NCBI GenBank assembly: GCA_007133145.1
Contig: SLNF01000036.1
Span: forward strand, 1 to 7,601
Origin: Nitriliruptorales bacterium
Lineage (GTDB): Bacteria > Actinomycetota > Nitriliruptoria > Euzebyales > Egibacteraceae
Direction of reading: 5' to 3'
Length of the DNA: 7,601 bases
The notes under the pieces were generated by a model. It did not search any database. It saw only the letters and a program-made list of their open reading frames with translations, and had not been told where the DNA came from. The translations under genes were made by a program, and so were the position numbers. Of the stretch, positions 5,707-7,601 are shown one piece after another (within the stretch, counting starts at the first letter, position 1; the number at the start of each line of letters is the position of its first letter).

Positions 5707-6426
5707 ATGGCGGTCGTGGAGGTCACCGGGCTGGAGAAGCGCTACGGAGGCGTTGCCGTCGTCGACGGGGTGAGCCTCGCCGTCGAGCGCGGGGAGGTCT
5801 TCGGGATCCTCGGGCCCAACGGGGCCGGCAAGACGACGACGGTGGAGTGCGTCGCCGGGCTGCGCCGGCCCGACGGCGGGAAGGTTCGGGTGCTCGGCCT
5901 CGACCCGGCCACCGACGCCGCGGCGGTGCGCTCGAGGGTGGGGGTGCAGCTGCAGCAGGCGGCCCTGCCCGACCGGATGCGCGTCGGTGAGGCGCTGCGG
6001 GTCTTCGCCACCGCCCACGGCCGTCAAGACCAGGTCGAGCGGCTGCTCGCCGACTGGGGGCTGGCCGAGAAGCGGCGGTCGGGGTTCGCGACGCTCTCGG
6101 GCGGACAGCGCCAGCGGCTCTTCGTGGCCCTCGCGCTGCTCGGCGACCCCGAGATCGTCGTGCTCGACGAGCTCACGACCGGGCTCGACCCCGTCGCCCG
6201 GCGTGATGCCTGGGGCCTCGTGCGGCGGTTGCGGGCCGAGGGCACGACGGTGCTGCTCGTCACCCATGCGATGGACGAGGCCGCCGCCCTGTGCGACCGC
6301 CTCGCGATCATCGCCGGCGGTCGGGTCGTGGCCACCGGCACGCCCGAGGAGGTCACCGGGGCGCATACCACCCTCGAGGAGGCCTACCTCGCCCACACCG
6401 ACGAAACCTGGGAGGTGCCGGCCTGA
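5707..6426 (+). CDS. ABC-2 type exporter ATPase (239 aa)
   Basis: The ATP-binding subunit of a DrrA/NatA-like exporter, working as a dimer on the inner membrane face and driving the next gene's permease. Motifs in order: Walker A GPNGAGKTT (36-44), Q-loop around VQLQQA (80-85), signature LSGGQRQR (130-137), Walker B IVVLDE (150-155) with catalytic Glu155, D-loop TTGLDP (157-162), and switch His187 in LLVTHAMDEA. Length is at the short end for the family, with no C-terminal regulatory extension. The ATG at 5707 has a GAGGAG ribosome site seven bases upstream. The stop overlaps the permease start (TGATG), so the two are translationally coupled. A TetR-type palindrome lies upstream. The exported substrate (drug, lipid or peptide) cannot be told from sequence. 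Confidence 0.95.
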   Translation: MAVVEVTGLEKRYGGVAVVDGVSLAVERGEVFGILGPNGAGKTTTVECVAGLRRPDGGKVRVLGLDPATDAAAVRSRVGVQLQQAALPDRMRVGEALRVFATAHGRQDQVERLLADWGLAEKRRSGFATLSGGQRQRLFVALALLGDPEIVVLDELTTGLDPVARRDAWGLVRRLRAEGTTVLLVTHAMDEAAALCDRLAIIAGGRVVATGTPEEVTGAHTTLEEAYLAHTDETWEVPA

Positions 6427-7175
6427 TGCGGACGCTGCTCACGCTCACACGCACGGAGGTCACGCTGCTGCTCCGCGAGCCCGCGGTGCTCTTCTTCGTC
6501 CTCGCCCTGCCCCTGCTCCTGCTCAGCCTCAACGGTGGCTCCGGCGGCAACGAGCCGCAGGCGGCCTTCGGCGGCGTCGGCCTCGTCGACGCGCTCACCC
6601 CCGGGCTCCTGCTGCTCGTCATGACGACGAGCGGGCTCATGCAGTTGCCGGAGACCCTCGCCGGCTACCGCGAGCGGGGCTTCCTGCGGCGGCTGCGGGT
6701 CAGCCCCCTGCGCCCCTGGCAGATCCTGGGCGCGCACGCCGCGACCCACCTCGTCGTCGCCGTCCTCGGCCTCGGGCTCGTCCTCGGCGTGGCCACCGTC
6801 GCCTTCGACCTCACCCCGCCGGCGTCGTGGCCGGCGGCGCTCGCCGCGATCGCCGTGAGCGCGGTCATGGTCATCGCGCTCGGCTTCGCGCTCTCGGCGG
6901 TCGCGCCGACGACGCGGACGACGCAGGCGGTGGCCGCGGCGATCTACTTCCCCGCGATCTTCCTCTCCGGCGTCGTCGTGCCCTCCGAGGTCCTGCCCGA
7001 CCTCGCCGCGCAGGTCAGCGCCGCGCTGCCCTTCACCTACGCCGTCGATGCGCTGCGCGAGGCGTGGGCGGCGGGCACGCTCGACGCCGCCGCCTTCGCC
7101 GTGCTCGGGGGCACGATCCTCCTCGCTGTGGCGGTGGGATTGCGCCTGTTCCGCTGGGAGCCCCGATACTCGTGA
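6426..7175 (+). CDS. ABC-2 type exporter permease (249 aa)
   Basis: The membrane subunit partnered with the preceding ATPase. About six hydrophobic segments are visible at roughly 20-36, 57-73, 104-126, 137-159, 166-186 and 223-241. Typical ABC-2 features are the cytoplasmic ERGFLRRLRVSPLRPWQIL segment (83-101), FLSGVVVPSEVLP (179-191) and LPFTYAVDALREAW (201-214). The length matches short single-domain ABC-2 permeases, which act as homodimers. The start codon overlaps the ATPase stop by one base. The stop TGA overlaps a GTG that may start the following kinase gene. No large extracytoplasmic domain is present, which argues against the lipoprotein or cell-division (FtsX-like) exporter class. 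Confidence 0.93.
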   Translation: MRTLLTLTRTEVTLLLREPAVLFFVLALPLLLLSLNGGSGGNEPQAAFGGVGLVDALTPGLLLLVMTTSGLMQLPETLAGYRERGFLRRLRVSPLRPWQILGAHAATHLVVAVLGLGLVLGVATVAFDLTPPASWPAALAAIAVSAVMVIALGFALSAVAPTTRTTQAVAAAIYFPAIFLSGVVVPSEVLPDLAAQVSAALPFTYAVDALREAWAAGTLDAAAFAVLGGTILLAVAVGLRLFRWEPRYS

Positions 7176-7177
7176 CC

Positions 7178-7601
7178 ATGGCCACGCCGACGACGACCGC
7201 TGCCGACGGCCCGGCGCCCGCCCGGGCCCGTCCGGCCGCGGAGCGCCTCGCCTGGCTCTGGGAGGCCTTCGCCGCGCTCACCCTCGTCGTGCCGACCGTC
7301 CTCGCGCTCGCCGCCGCGCCCTCGGCGGCACACGCGACGCTCACCGCCGCGCTCGCCGTCGGGCTCGCCGCCTGGCACTGGCTCACCGCCCTGCGCCACC
7401 CTGCGTGGGCGGAGACCTCGCGGATGCTGCTGTGGCTCGCCGGGGTGCTCGTGCTCACCTGGCTGCTCCTCGGCCGGCACGAGAGCTACCTCTTCCTCGT
7501 CTACGGCCTCTACCCGCAGCTCTTCGGCCGGCTCGGGCGCTGGACGGTCCCCGGCGTCGTCGCCCTCGTGCTCGTCGTCTTCGGCGGCACCGGGGTGCTC
7601 A
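7178..7601 (+). CDS. Probable sensor histidine kinase, N-terminal membrane part only
   Basis: This frame is open to the right edge (141 whole codons). After a Thr/Ala/Pro-rich start there are about five hydrophobic segments: roughly 29-48, 54-70, 83-98, 103-117 and 123-141. The FLVYGLYPQLF segment (106-116), then a short loop and another membrane helix, resembles the membrane sensor part of NarL-class histidine kinases found next to ABC-2 exporters in actinobacteria. The HisKA_3 and ATPase domains would lie beyond 7601, so the kinase call rests on this resemblance and on context. The ATG at 7178 lies two bases after the permease stop. An in-frame GTG at 7172 overlaps that stop (GTGA) and has a GGGAG site 11 bases upstream, so it is an equally good start. 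It could otherwise be an unrelated membrane protein of the operon. Confidence 0.65.
   Translation, partial: MATPTTTAADGPAPARARPAAERLAWLWEAFAALTLVVPTVLALAAAPSAAHATLTAALAVGLAAWHWLTALRHPAWAETSRMLLWLAGVLVLTWLLLGRHESYLFLVYGLYPQLFGRLGRWTVPGVVALVLVVFGGTGVL

Noticed and set aside
6166..6195. Leu replacing the usual Pro before the ABC D-loop (DELTTGLDP instead of DEPTTGLDP)
   Set aside because: This variant is common among DrrA/NatA-like ATPases and does not touch a catalytic residue.
4366..6396. Upstream extension of the sulfurtransferase frame to 676 residues
   Set aside because: The extension crosses the small membrane protein, the divergent control region and the ABC ATPase on the opposite strand. 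The ATG at 5136 has a strong ribosome site and fits the family start.
7033..7480. Two long minus-strand frames opposite the permease end and kinase start
   Set aside because: Both are Ala/Arg/Gly-rich shadows of the plus-strand membrane-protein genes, with no domain or supported start.

Overview
The window is very GC-rich, with G or C at nearly all codon third positions, GTG/ATG starts and strong purine-rich ribosome sites. Together with a DUF222-type gene behind a Gram-positive-style LexA box, this points to a high-GC actinobacterium or close relative. No genus can be named from the sequence alone. There are eight protein genes; the first and last are cut by the window edges. I see no RNA genes, CRISPR arrays or insertion sequences.

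Left part (about 1-5450), all on the minus strand. In transcription order it holds: a 63-residue single-pass membrane protein; a two-domain rhodanese/sulfurtransferase homologue with no cysteine at all; a 641-residue fusion of a secreted glycerophosphodiester phosphodiesterase (GDPD) domain to a complete PAP2 lipid-phosphatase membrane domain; an alpha/beta hydrolase; and a DUF222 (13E12-repeat type) protein that runs off the left edge. The sulfurtransferase and the GDPD-PAP2 gene are 18 bases apart and probably co-transcribed. The hydrolase has its own 128-base upstream gap containing a perfect inverted repeat. The DUF222 gene appears to be a separate unit with a recognisable -35/-10 promoter, a predicted leaderless start and an SOS (LexA) box lying across the start codon.

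Right part (5451-7601), plus strand. A divergent intergenic region carries a perfect 16-base palindrome of the kind bound by TetR-family repressors. It is followed by a tightly coupled set: ABC-2 ATPase, ABC-2 permease (TGATG overlap) and the membrane-spanning start of what looks like a sensor histidine kinase, cut by the right edge. This reads as an exporter with its own two-component sensing module.

The most unusual points are the cysteine-free rhodanese with an apparent in-frame loss of the catalytic loop, the GDPD-PAP2 fusion (with two altered residues in the GDPD signature), and the LexA box superimposed on the start of a leaderless DUF222 gene. I found no convincing multi-gene novel defence or mobile system.
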